Source of the DNA: Abiotrophia defectiva_A
GTDB lineage: Bacteria > Bacillota > Bacilli > Lactobacillales > Aerococcaceae
Direction: 5' to 3'
DNA: 64,000 bases
NCBI GenBank assembly: GCA_963546405.1
Contig: CAUUNL010000001.1
Span: 1 to 64,000 of the forward strand
This document shows positions 8,683-18,200 of the stretch, piece by piece (within the stretch, counting starts at the first letter, position 1; each line of letters starts with the position of its first letter). The notes beneath the pieces were generated by a model. It worked only from the letters and a program-made list of their open reading frames with translations, made no database searches and was not told the DNA's origin. Position numbers and translations under genes: made by a program.

Positions 8683-10434
8683 ATGAAAAGTCGTATTAGC
8701 AAGTCCTTGACTGTTTTGGCAGCAGGATTGTCTGTAGTAGGCATGTTGAGTCCTTGGGCTAGCGCCCAGGCACAAGACGCTAATTTATCTACAGTAATCG
8801 ATAATGAAGGGACACCAATCTCAGGTGGGACCCTCAAGTATGCCATGGTTGGGGATCCATTCTCAGGTGTTCTATCTCCGCTCTACTCCGATAACGGCAA
8901 GGACTATGAAATTGTTGCGATGTTCTCTCCTAACTTATTTGGGAACGACGCCAACTATAAGCTAGACGACTCTGGCTTTGGTAAAATTAAGTTTGACAAA
9001 GATAACAAGAAGGTAACCATCACCATTCCGCAAGGAACCAAATGGGATGATGGCGAGCCAGTGACTATCGAAGATGTTATCTATCCTTACTATGTCATCG
9101 GTCATAAGGACTATACCGGTGTCCGTTATGGTTCTGACTTCCAGAATGTTGTAGGGATGGAAGAGTACCACGCAGGTACTACTGATACTATCTCTGGTTT
9201 GAAGAAGGTGGATGACTATACCTTAGAAGTGACTTATAAGGAATTCTCTAACTCCATGCTACAAGCCTGGGGCGGGGTAAGTAACTATATGGTTCCTAAG
9301 CACGCCTATGAGAATATTCCAATTAAGGAACAGGTGGACAGTGATGTGGTGCGTAAGAAACCAGTTGGTTTTGGACCTTTCAAAGTTAAGTCCATTACGC
9401 CAGGCGAATCCGTTATCTTAGAAGCCAATGAATACTACTACAAGGGCAAACCTAAGATTGACACAGTTCAAATGGATGTAGTTAACTCATCAACCGCTGT
9501 TTCTGAAATGAAGGCTGGTAACTATGACGTAGCTAGTCTACCTGCTGATTCTTACAGCACCTATAAGGATGCCACTAACTTCAAAACAATTGGACAAGTA
9601 GAGAATACGGTCCAATACCTTGGTTTCCACTTAGGTAAATGGAATGCTGATAAGCAAGAAGTTGAAGTGGATGAAAGCAAGGTTGTTAATAATAAGAGCC
9701 TTCGTCAAGCCATGGGTTATGCTGTGGACAATGGGGCTATCGGTCAGCGTTTCTATGAAGGGTTACGTTGGCAAGCTAACTCACCAATTCCACCAACCTT
9801 CAAGGATATTGCGGACAGCAGTCGTGAAGGCTATACCTACCAACCAGAAAAAGCTAAGCAAATCTTGGCTGATGCAGGTTTTGTGGACAAGGATGGCGAT
9901 GGTTTCGTAGAAGATCCTAAGGGTAATCAATTTAGCCTCAAGTACTTGGCTATGTCAGGGACTGATGTGGCCGAGCCAATTGCCCAATATTATGTAGATG
10001 CTTGGAAGCAAGTCGGCATTAATGTCGAACTCTATGAAGGTCGTTTGCATGAGTTTAACTCCTTCTATGATCTCTTAGGGACAGATGCAGACATTGATGT
10101 CTTCTCAGCAGCTATGGGCTTTGGTGGGGATCCAAACCCAGCCTTTATGTTTGGTCGCAACGCCCAATTCAACTATATGCGTTATGCTAGTGATCAAAAT
10201 GATAGCTTACTCAAAGACATCCGCTCTGATGCTTCCTTTGATGCGGATTACCGTAAGGAAGCCTTCAAGAAATGGCAAGACTTCATTATGGATGAAGTCC
10301 CAATGGTGCCAACCCTCTATCGTTACCAGTTAACGACATTCAACAACCGGATTAAGCACTATGATGCAACTCCAGGGGTTGACTTCGACTGGAACCAAGT
10401 AGAATTAACGGCCGATTCACCAATCAAGGAATAG
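8683..10434 (+). CDS. oppA: Peptide-binding protein, OppA paralogue 2
   Basis: 583-residue member of the paralogue set. The signal peptide runs to about residue 30 (WASAQAQD) without a cysteine. The start is firm: GGAGGAAATCTT precedes the ATG. It keeps the NEGTPISGGTLK opening, the DYTGVRYGSDF block and the DKDGDGF loop. Compared with paralogue 1 it differs most in the first 100 mature residues and around the C-terminal third, where pocket residues of this fold usually lie. A different peptide range is therefore likely, but this is inference. Confidence 0.85.
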   Translation: MKSRISKSLTVLAAGLSVVGMLSPWASAQAQDANLSTVIDNEGTPISGGTLKYAMVGDPFSGVLSPLYSDNGKDYEIVAMFSPNLFGNDANYKLDDSGFGKIKFDKDNKKVTITIPQGTKWDDGEPVTIEDVIYPYYVIGHKDYTGVRYGSDFQNVVGMEEYHAGTTDTISGLKKVDDYTLEVTYKEFSNSMLQAWGGVSNYMVPKHAYENIPIKEQVDSDVVRKKPVGFGPFKVKSITPGESVILEANEYYYKGKPKIDTVQMDVVNSSTAVSEMKAGNYDVASLPADSYSTYKDATNFKTIGQVENTVQYLGFHLGKWNADKQEVEVDESKVVNNKSLRQAMGYAVDNGAIGQRFYEGLRWQANSPIPPTFKDIADSSREGYTYQPEKAKQILADAGFVDKDGDGFVEDPKGNQFSLKYLAMSGTDVAEPIAQYYVDAWKQVGINVELYEGRLHEFNSFYDLLGTDADIDVFSAAMGFGGDPNPAFMFGRNAQFNYMRYASDQNDSLLKDIRSDASFDADYRKEAFKKWQDFIMDEVPMVPTLYRYQLTTFNNRIKHYDATPGVDFDWNQVELTADSPIKE

Positions 10435-10454
10435 GCGTCTAAGAACGCACAAGA

Positions 10455-10479
10455 GGCTGGGATTATCCCAGCCTTTTTT
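10455..10479 (+). terminator. Terminator of oppA paralogue 2
   Basis: An eight-base stem (10455-10462 with 10466-10473) with a three-base loop is followed by six T. Confidence 0.88.
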
Positions 10480-10585
10480 GTCATTTCTGGGGATGATGGC
10501 CTAGTAATTCTGAGTGTTGAGTGGCCTTTTAATGGCTAAAAGTAGAGGAATATGATATAAAAATTAAAAAACGGTGAAAAAACTA

Positions 10586-10614
10586 TTGCTTTTCAATATG
10601 AAAAGGAGTATAGT
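10586..10614 (+). promoter_or_regulatory. Promoter of oppA paralogue 3
   Basis: TTGCTT (10586-10591), a 17-base spacer and TATAGT (10609-10614). The -10 hexamer is identical to that of paralogue 2. Confidence 0.6.
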
Positions 10615-10657
10615 AAACTCAATAATCAAATGACACCTATGTTTGGAGGAGAAAAAC

Positions 10658-12406
10658 ATGAACAAAACTTTGAGAAAAAGTCTTACCCTCATGGCTACGG
10701 CCTTTTCTGTCGGCGCCATTATGGTGCCTTCAGTGACAGCTGTGGCTGAAGGCGATTTGCCCTTATCTGTTTCTAACGAAGGAACAGCCATTGAGGGAGG
10801 AGTATTCAAATATGCCTTAGTTGGGGATCCCTTCTCTGGCGCACTTAGCAGTCTCTATGCTGAAAAGTCTAATGACATGAGAATTACTGAATTCTTCAAC
10901 CCAGGCCTCTACGGTTCTGATGGCGACTATAAGATTGACGATTCTGGTTTGGCTAAGTTGACCTTTGACCAAGCTAACAAGAAAGTCACCATCAAGATTC
11001 CTGAAGGCGTAACCTGGACTGATGGTCATCCCCTCACGATTGAAGACGTCATCTACCCTTACTACGTAGTAGGGCACAAGGACTATACCGGTATCCGTTA
11101 TGGTTCTGACTTCAAGAATGTCGTCGGGATTGAAGAATACCATGAAGGTAAGTCTGACACCATCTCTGGTCTTAAGAAAATAGATGATTACACATTAGAG
11201 ATTAGCTACAAGGAATTCTCAGCTTCCATGCTCCAAGCAGGTGGTGGGGTATCCTCCTATGTTGAACCTAAGCACATCTTAGAGAAAACACCAATCAAGG
11301 ATCTTGAAGATAGCGAACAAGTTCGGACTAATCCAATCGGCTTTGGGCCTTTCAAAGTTAAATCCATTACTCCTGGTGAGTCCGTTGTCTTCGAACGTAA
11401 TGATAGCTACTACAAAGGCAAGCCAAAAGTAGCAGGTCTACAAGTTGATGTGGTCAATGCCTCAACGGCTGTGTCAGAAATGAAGGCAGGTAACTATGAC
11501 TATGCATCTTTACCTGAGGACGCCTACAGCACTTACAAAGATGCTACCAACTTCAAGACCATAGGTCGTCTGACTAACGTCTACAGCTACATTGGTTTCC
11601 ACATCGGGACTTGGAATAAGGAAAAAGAACAAGTGCAACCAGATGACAGCAAGCCGCTCTCCAATAAAGCGCTTCGTCAAGCCATGGGTTATGCCATTGA
11701 CAATGACGCCATCGGGAAACGTTTCTATGAAGGACTACGGGTGCGGGCTAACTCTCCAATCCCTTCCATGTTCGCAAGCTACAATGATGGCAGTATCGAA
11801 GGATATACCTACCAACCAGAGAAGGCAAAACAGATCTTGGCTGATGCCGGCTTTGTCGACAAAGATGGCGATGGCTTCGTAGAAGATCCTAACGGCAAGA
11901 GCTTCAAGCTTACCTTCGCTTCTATGTCAGGTTCTGATGTGGCAGAACCAATTGCTCAATACTATGTTGATGCTTGGAAACAAATCGGGGTTAATGTAGA
12001 ACTCTATGAAGGTCGTTTGCTTGAGTTCAACACCTTCTACGATCTCCTAGATAAGGATGCAGACATTGATGTCTTCCAAGCTGCCATGGGGGTAGGGGGC
12101 GATCCAAACCCATCTAGCCAATTTGGTCGCGACAACCAGTTCAACATGATGCGGTGGGCAACTGACGAAAATGATAAGCTCTTAGCAGCTATTAACTCTG
12201 ATGCAGCCTTCGAAGATGCAGCCCGTAAGAAAGCCTATGATGATTGGCAAAAATATGTGATCGATGAAGCGCCTGTCATCCCAACGCTTTACCGTCATAC
12301 CCTTGTTTCAATTAACAACCGGGTTAAGCACTATGATATTACCCTAGGTTCTGGGACTGAATGGGAAGAAGTAGAATTGACTGCTGATCAACCTGTCAAA
12401 GAATAA
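10658..12406 (+). CDS. oppA: Peptide-binding protein, OppA paralogue 3
   Basis: 582-residue member of the paralogue set. ATG 10658 is preferred over the in-frame TTG at 10643, because that TTG lies inside the GGAGG ribosome site. The signal peptide ends near TAVAEG (about residue 30) and has no lipobox. The family blocks (YPYYVVGHKDYTGIRYG, ITPGESVVF, DKDGDGFVEDPNG) are intact. It reads toward paralogue 4, which lies in the opposite direction; two separate hairpins sit in the gap. Confidence 0.85.
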   Translation: MNKTLRKSLTLMATAFSVGAIMVPSVTAVAEGDLPLSVSNEGTAIEGGVFKYALVGDPFSGALSSLYAEKSNDMRITEFFNPGLYGSDGDYKIDDSGLAKLTFDQANKKVTIKIPEGVTWTDGHPLTIEDVIYPYYVVGHKDYTGIRYGSDFKNVVGIEEYHEGKSDTISGLKKIDDYTLEISYKEFSASMLQAGGGVSSYVEPKHILEKTPIKDLEDSEQVRTNPIGFGPFKVKSITPGESVVFERNDSYYKGKPKVAGLQVDVVNASTAVSEMKAGNYDYASLPEDAYSTYKDATNFKTIGRLTNVYSYIGFHIGTWNKEKEQVQPDDSKPLSNKALRQAMGYAIDNDAIGKRFYEGLRVRANSPIPSMFASYNDGSIEGYTYQPEKAKQILADAGFVDKDGDGFVEDPNGKSFKLTFASMSGSDVAEPIAQYYVDAWKQIGVNVELYEGRLLEFNTFYDLLDKDADIDVFQAAMGVGGDPNPSSQFGRDNQFNMMRWATDENDKLLAAINSDAAFEDAARKKAYDDWQKYVIDEAPVIPTLYRHTLVSINNRVKHYDITLGSGTEWEEVELTADQPVKE

Positions 12407-12417
12407 GACACAAAAAG

Positions 12418-12452
12418 AAGATGCAAGGACTTTCCAGTCTTGCATCTTTTTG
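12418..12452 (+). terminator. Terminator of oppA paralogue 3
   Basis: A nine-base outer stem (AAGATGCAA/TTGCATCTT) and a four-base inner stem with one bulged G are followed by a T run. Confidence 0.85.
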
Positions 12453-12457
12453 TTTAC

Positions 12458-12497
12458 ATAAAAATAGGCTAGGATTACATGCGGTAATCCTAGCCTA
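12458..12497 (-). terminator. Terminator of the reverse-strand oppA paralogue 4
   Basis: A perfect 14-base stem (12465-12478 with 12484-12497) is preceded on the plus strand by a run of A, which is a T-run for the reverse-strand transcript. Confidence 0.88.
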
Positions 12498-12511
12498 GGG
12501 CAGTAGCCAAA

Positions 12512-14260
12512 TTATTTAATTGGTTCGTCAGCCGTCAATTCTAACTGCTCGATCCCGAAGCTTGAGCCGTTCGCAACATCATAGTGTTTAACACGGTTGT
12601 TGACAGAACGGATACCGTAACGGTAGAGGTAAGGAATAGCAGGAAGCTCTTCGTTGGTGTAAGCTTGCCATGCATGGAAGGCTTCCTTACGGTAGGCTTC
12701 ATCGAAGGCTTTGTCAGAAGAGAGGGCATCTAACAGTTCTTCGTTCTTATCATCAGCCCAACGTTCGTAGTTAAATGGTGCTTTCTTACTATAGAAACCA
12801 GTTGGATTTGGGTCACCACCGGTACCCCAAGCCCCTTCGAAGACATCAAAGGACTGATCATCGCTGCGGAGCATATCAGCATAGGAGTTAAAGTCATAGA
12901 GACGTCCGTCTAACAATTCGACATTAATCCCCACTTGCTTCCAAGACTCAACCAAGTAAGACCAGAGTGGTTCAGCAATATCACTTGAGCTACGAGCTAA
13001 GAATTTGAGGGTGAATGGTTTGCCGTTAGGATCCTCTACGAAGCCGTCCCCGTCCTTGTCCACAAAGCCAGCATCAGCTAAGATTTGTTTAGATTTTTCT
13101 GGGTCATAAGTGAAGCCAGGAAGATCTGAAGCGTGTACACTCTTGAAGAGGGAAGGAATCAAGGTGTTAGCACGGAAGCGGAGGCCACTGAAGAAGCGTT
13201 GACCGACAGCATCTGCATCGAAGGCGTAAGCCATGGCTTGTCGTAAAGCCTTATTTTGGATGACCTTGCTGGTATCCATTTCAACTTCTTCCTTATCCTT
13301 GTTCCAGCTACCGAACTTGAAGCCGATGTAGGAATAGGTGTTTTCAACTGTCCCAATGGTCTTGAAGTTGGTGGCATCTTTAAAGGTATCGTAAGCATCA
13401 GTTGGTAATTCAGCCAAGTCGTAGTTACCAGCCTTCATTTCAGCTACGGCAGTAGATGGGTTAACCACCTCAATGACAGCACCGTCAACTTTTGGTTTAC
13501 CCTTGAAGTAGTATTCGTTAGCCTCTAAGACAATCGCTTCACCTGGAGTGATGGATTTAACGCGGAATGGCCCCATGCCGACTGGATTGACACGTACTTG
13601 GTCGCTATCAGCAATATCCTTAATGGCAATTTTGTCGTAAATGTGTTTAGGTTCTACGTATGGAGAAATCCCACCCCCAACTTGCTTCATAGAAGCAGAG
13701 AAGGTCTTGTAGCTAATTTCAAGCGTATAGTCGTCAATCTTCTTGAGACCTGAGATAGTGTCAGAATTGCCGTCATGGTAGTCTTCAATCCCTACAACGT
13801 TCTTGAAATCATCTCCGTAACGAATCCCAGTGTAGTCCTTATGAGCGACAATGTAGTAAGGCGCGATGACGTCATCGATAGTAAGCGGTTGACCATCTGA
13901 CCATTTTTGGTCTTTACGAAGAGTGATGGTAACTTTCTTGTTTTCAGGATCTAGTTTGGCACTGGCTAAACCAGTATCCTTAATTTGAAGGTTTTCGTCA
14001 TATTCGAAAAGCCCAGTGTTGATGTAGCCTACGACGCTTAAGTCAGTCGATTGGTCAGCCACGAGAGAGCTGAAGGCACCAGAAAATGGCTCGCCGGCTA
14101 CCTCCGCAATTTTCAAAGTCCCACCTTGAATAGGGGTTCCTTCGTTGTCGACGCTTGTTTCAAGAGCAACTTGTGCATTAACTGCAGGGCTGATGGCCCC
14201 TGCCAAGGTAAAGGCAGCCAAGCCTAAAATCGCTGCTTTACGCAGTACGGAATGATTCAT
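12512..14260 (-). CDS. oppA: Peptide-binding protein, OppA paralogue 4 (inverted)
   Basis: 582-residue paralogue read on the reverse strand, back-to-back with rnc. The signal peptide ends near AVNAQV (about residue 30) without a cysteine. It carries the NEGTPIQGGTLK opening and the DKDGDGFVEDPNG loop. It shows the most substitutions of the four in the N-terminal part (an extra residue in the AGEPFSG block) and C-terminus, consistent with an older copy or one freed by inversion. The ribosome site GGAGGG lies seven to eight bases before the ATG. No convincing promoter hexamers were found between 14261 and 14459 on this strand. Confidence 0.85.
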   Translation of the reverse strand: MNHSVLRKAAILGLAAFTLAGAISPAVNAQVALETSVDNEGTPIQGGTLKIAEVAGEPFSGAFSSLVADQSTDLSVVGYINTGLFEYDENLQIKDTGLASAKLDPENKKVTITLRKDQKWSDGQPLTIDDVIAPYYIVAHKDYTGIRYGDDFKNVVGIEDYHDGNSDTISGLKKIDDYTLEISYKTFSASMKQVGGGISPYVEPKHIYDKIAIKDIADSDQVRVNPVGMGPFRVKSITPGEAIVLEANEYYFKGKPKVDGAVIEVVNPSTAVAEMKAGNYDLAELPTDAYDTFKDATNFKTIGTVENTYSYIGFKFGSWNKDKEEVEMDTSKVIQNKALRQAMAYAFDADAVGQRFFSGLRFRANTLIPSLFKSVHASDLPGFTYDPEKSKQILADAGFVDKDGDGFVEDPNGKPFTLKFLARSSSDIAEPLWSYLVESWKQVGINVELLDGRLYDFNSYADMLRSDDQSFDVFEGAWGTGGDPNPTGFYSKKAPFNYERWADDKNEELLDALSSDKAFDEAYRKEAFHAWQAYTNEELPAIPYLYRYGIRSVNNRVKHYDVANGSSFGIEQLELTADEPIK

Positions 14261-14404
14261 TTATATCCCTCCACAAAATAATTAACTGTAAGATACTGTA
14301 ACAGTTTACTCCTATTTTCAAGCCTTTTCAAGATAATGTAAGCGAATAGCCTATGTTAAATAACTATTAGACCTTATAGTTTTAGATTATAGCGCGACTT
14401 CCCT

Positions 14405-14434
14405 TTGTCAAAAGGGGGTCAAACGTGATAAAAT
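14405..14434 (+). promoter_or_regulatory. Candidate promoter of rnc-smc
   Basis: TTGTCA (14405-14410), an 18-base spacer and TAAAAT (14429-14434), about 30 bases before the rnc start. Confidence 0.45.
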
Positions 14435-14465
14435 AGATAGGATGAAAGAGAGGAGGTGAATGGCT

Positions 14466-15203
14466 ATGAATCGGACCATTCGCGTAATAGAAAAGCAGTT
14501 GAATCTGACTTTTAATAAGCCGGAATTAATTCAACAAGCCTTTCGCCATACATCCTATGCAAATGAACAAGCCAGACGCCATTTGCCGCATTATGAGCGC
14601 TTGGAATTTTTGGGAGATGCCGTCTTAGAACTGCTATCTAGTGAATTTCTCTATCACAGCTATCCAAACTTACCCGAAGGCAAATTAACTCGTATGAGAG
14701 CTCAAATCGTTCAAGAGAAGAGTTTGGCCTACCTAGCCCGACAACTTAAGTTCAACCACTTCCTCCAATTAGGTAAGGGGGAAGAGTCAAGCGGTGGTCG
14801 GGAGCGTGACTCCATTCTAGCTGACTGCTTCGAAGCGGTTCTCGGCGCAATCTATGAAGATCAAGGCTTAGAGGTCGCCAAAGACTATCTCAACCGGGTT
14901 ATGTTCAGTCAACACCAACTCTTGCTTGGCAGAGTAACTCAAGACCACAAGACTCTCTTCCAAGAGCGAGTTCAAAAGCAAGGGACGGTTCAAATTGATT
15001 ACCGCCTCAAAGATAAGCAGGGCCCTGCCCACGACCAAATTTTTACCGTAGAGCTCTATGTCAACGACCAACTCATTGCCACTGGCCAGGGTTCCAGCAA
15101 GAAGCAAGCTGAAATGCAGGCGGCTGAGTTGGGTATGGCATCCGTAGATCCCAAAACCGGTAGCCTCAAGCTGCCAGATTCAACACTTAGAAAGGGAGGT
15201 TAA
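14466..15203 (+). CDS. rnc: Ribonuclease III
   Basis: Double-stranded-RNA endonuclease of rRNA processing and mRNA turnover. The 245-residue protein carries the catalytic signature ERLEFLGDAVLELL (about residues 40-53), the second acidic block ADCFEAVLGAIYED and a C-terminal dsRNA-binding domain ending in GSSKKQAEMQAAE. Start 14466 is chosen because AGGAGG (14451-14456) is nine bases upstream; the earlier ATG at 14460 would be only three bases away. smc follows after three bases, the usual pairing. Confidence 0.95.
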   Translation: MNRTIRVIEKQLNLTFNKPELIQQAFRHTSYANEQARRHLPHYERLEFLGDAVLELLSSEFLYHSYPNLPEGKLTRMRAQIVQEKSLAYLARQLKFNHFLQLGKGEESSGGRERDSILADCFEAVLGAIYEDQGLEVAKDYLNRVMFSQHQLLLGRVTQDHKTLFQERVQKQGTVQIDYRLKDKQGPAHDQIFTVELYVNDQLIATGQGSSKKQAEMQAAELGMASVDPKTGSLKLPDSTLRKGG

Positions 15204-15206
15204 GCC

Positions 15207-18200
15207 TTGTATTTAGCACGTATTGAAATGACAGGTTTTAAGTCTTTTGCCGACAAGACTGTCATTGAATTTGACCGTGGGATGACGGCGGTCGTCGGCC
15301 CTAACGGGTCGGGCAAGTCTAACCTCTCGGAAGCGATTCGTTGGGTCTTAGGGGAACAATCCGCTAAGAGCTTACGGGGTAATAAGATGGAGGACGTCAT
15401 CTTTAACGGGACCCAAGCCCGTAAGGCGGTCAACCTAGCCAAAGTCACTCTGGTCCTCAATAACGAAGACCGTTACTTGGACTATGATTTTAGCGAAATT
15501 TCCATTACGCGTTCCTATAACCGTAATGGGGAATCCCAGTACTTCATTAATAATGAGTCGGTTCGCCTCAAGGACATCGTCGATTTACTTCTAGACTCTG
15601 GTTTGGGTAAGAACAGCTTTGCCATGATTTCCCAAGGTAAGGTGGAGTCCATCTTCCTCAACAAGCCGGAAGAACGTCGCTCTATTTTTGAAGAGGCGGC
15701 AGGAGTCCAGAAGTATCAATTCCGTAAGCAAGAAGCTGAGCGCAAACTCAGCAAATCCAGCGACCACCTTAGCCGGGTGCGGGACATTATTCATGAGTTG
15801 GAGCTCCAACTTAAGCCACTCAAGCAACAACAAGAAGCGGCCTTGCTTTATTTGGAACAGAAGGAAGCCCTCAAGCAATTAGAGATTTCCCTCTATGTCT
15901 ATCAGGTTGAACAATATCGTGATGCTTGGCAAGCGGCTAAGGCTAAGAACCAGGCCGTCAGCCAAGAATTGGCTCAAGTGACGGCCCAGTTAGAGAGCTT
16001 AACTGTCCAACTGGAGCAAGAACAAGCCAGCTTAGAAGATTATATCCAACAGATTGAGCAAGCATCAGAGCGCAACCAAGCTCAGGTCCAAGTCATTGAA
16101 CAGACTAGGGCTAAGCAACAAATGTTGGACCAACAAATCCAGTTCAACACCTCCAACTTACACGAGAAGCAACTGAGCTACCAACAACATCAAGCAGAGG
16201 CACAAGCCCTAACTGAGCGCCTATCCGCCTTGAAGGAAGAAGAAGGCAAGGTTCAGTTGGAAATGGCAGAAATCAAACAACATCTGGCCAAGCTGGAAGC
16301 CGAGCGGTCCAGTCTTGCAGGCCTATCTGAAGATCAGGCCGAGCGCCTGCGGGCAGACTTAATCGATGCCTATCAGGCTGAAGCCAGTGCTAAGAACCAG
16401 TTGGCTCACCAAGAACAAATTAAGCAACAAGCCCAAGCACGTCTGGCCCACTATCAGGCTCAGGCTGCTCAAGCCCAGGCGGATCAAGGTGACTTAGAGA
16501 GTCAATACCTTGAGGCTCAGGAGCGCTACGAAAGCAGTCGTGAGACTCAAGCTAGTGCCCGTCAAGCCTTCCAGACCCTCAATGAACAGTTGCGCCAAGG
16601 CAATAGCCAACGTGAAGCCTTGCAGGCCAAACTCTTCCAATTTGAGCGTCAAAGCCAGATGCTGGATGCTAAGGTTCAATCCTTGGCCCAGCTCCAAGCA
16701 GACTATGCGGGTTATTATGCAGGCGTCAAAGCCATTATGAAGCGTAAGAAACAATTGCAGGGAATAGAAGGAACAGTGGCAGACCTGATTAAGGTGCCGG
16801 CTGACTACCAAGTAGCCATTGATACGGCTCTGGGTGCTAGCGTCCAACACGTGGTGGTAACAGATGATGCGGCTGCCCGGGCGGCCATTGCCTATCTTAA
16901 GCAAGCCCAAGCAGGGCGTGCTACCTTCCTGCCTCGTGCTAGCATGAAGGCCCGCCATCTAGGCGCTGGCCAAATCCAAACAGCTAGTCAGACTGCTGGC
17001 TTTATTGGCCTGGCTTCTGATTTAGTGGAGTATGATCCAGTAAACCAGATAATTGTGGCCAATTTGCTAGGGACTACCTTGGTCTGTGATCGTATCGAAG
17101 CGGCCCAAAGTCTTGCCAAAGCCCTTAAGCATCAGGTCAAGATTGTAACCCTGGATGGAGAAGTTCTCATGCCGGGTGGTTCCATCACCGGTGGACGTCA
17201 AAAGCAACAAACTAGCTCCATGCTAGCCCGTAACCAAGAGTATGAAGCAGCTAAGACAGAATTAGCGCAAGTCATCAAGGACCGGGCTCAGGCAGAAGCT
17301 GAATGGCAAGCTTTTCAAGTACAAATTCAAGACTTGCAGGGGCAGGTGGAAGCTGCTCGCCTGAACATGAGTCAGGCGGATTTAGCCTTCCAACAAGCTC
17401 AAGAAGGCCTAGGTCATTTGGCTAGCCAAGTCAAGCATCAATCCCAACATCAAATGATTGCCCAAGACGAAGTCAGCCAGCTTAGCCAGACCATTGCTAA
17501 TGCGGAAGCACACTATGAGCAAGCTCAGGAAGACTTAGTAGCAGCCCAAGCGGCCATTACCCGTCTCAGTCAGGATTTACAACAATTGAACTTGAGCGAA
17601 GAGGATCGTCAACAGCAACTACAAGTTCTAGATGCCTCGCTATCCCATTACCGGACTCAAGAAGCCGTTAAGCAAGTAGAAGTGCGGCAGTTGCGACATG
17701 ACCTGGCAACAGCTAAGAGTCAATTAGAGGAACGTCAGAATTTCCTCATGCAGTATGAGAACTTGGCTGACCAGAACACTGCTGATTTAGCTGAATTAGA
17801 GCGTCAATCGGCTGATTTGCTAGAGCAATTAGCAGACTTAGAGGCCACAGCTCAGCAGCAACAGGCGGAACTGACAGCATTAAGAGAAGCGCGGCGAGTT
17901 CTTAACGAGACCTATCGGGCTCACGAACAAGAAGATCGCCAACTCCAAGGTCAGCTTCAACAGCTTTATAAGGATGAAGCGCGAGCACAGGCTCAGATTG
18001 AGAAAAACGAATCCCTGATTGATTCTCACTTGGATTATTTAAGCCAGGAATATCAACTGACCTATGAAGCCGCTAAGACAGAAGCTAGCCAGTTAGAAGA
18101 TGCTAGTCAAGTTAGCCAACAAGTTAAGCAAATTAAGCGTCAGATTGACAATCTTGGTCCCATTAACTTGGCCGCCATTGACGATTATGCTGCCCTAGAT

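Noticed and set aside
16494..16958. Long reverse-strand open frame inside smc
   Set aside because: Shadow of the repetitive coiled-coil and hinge coding sequence; no start signals.
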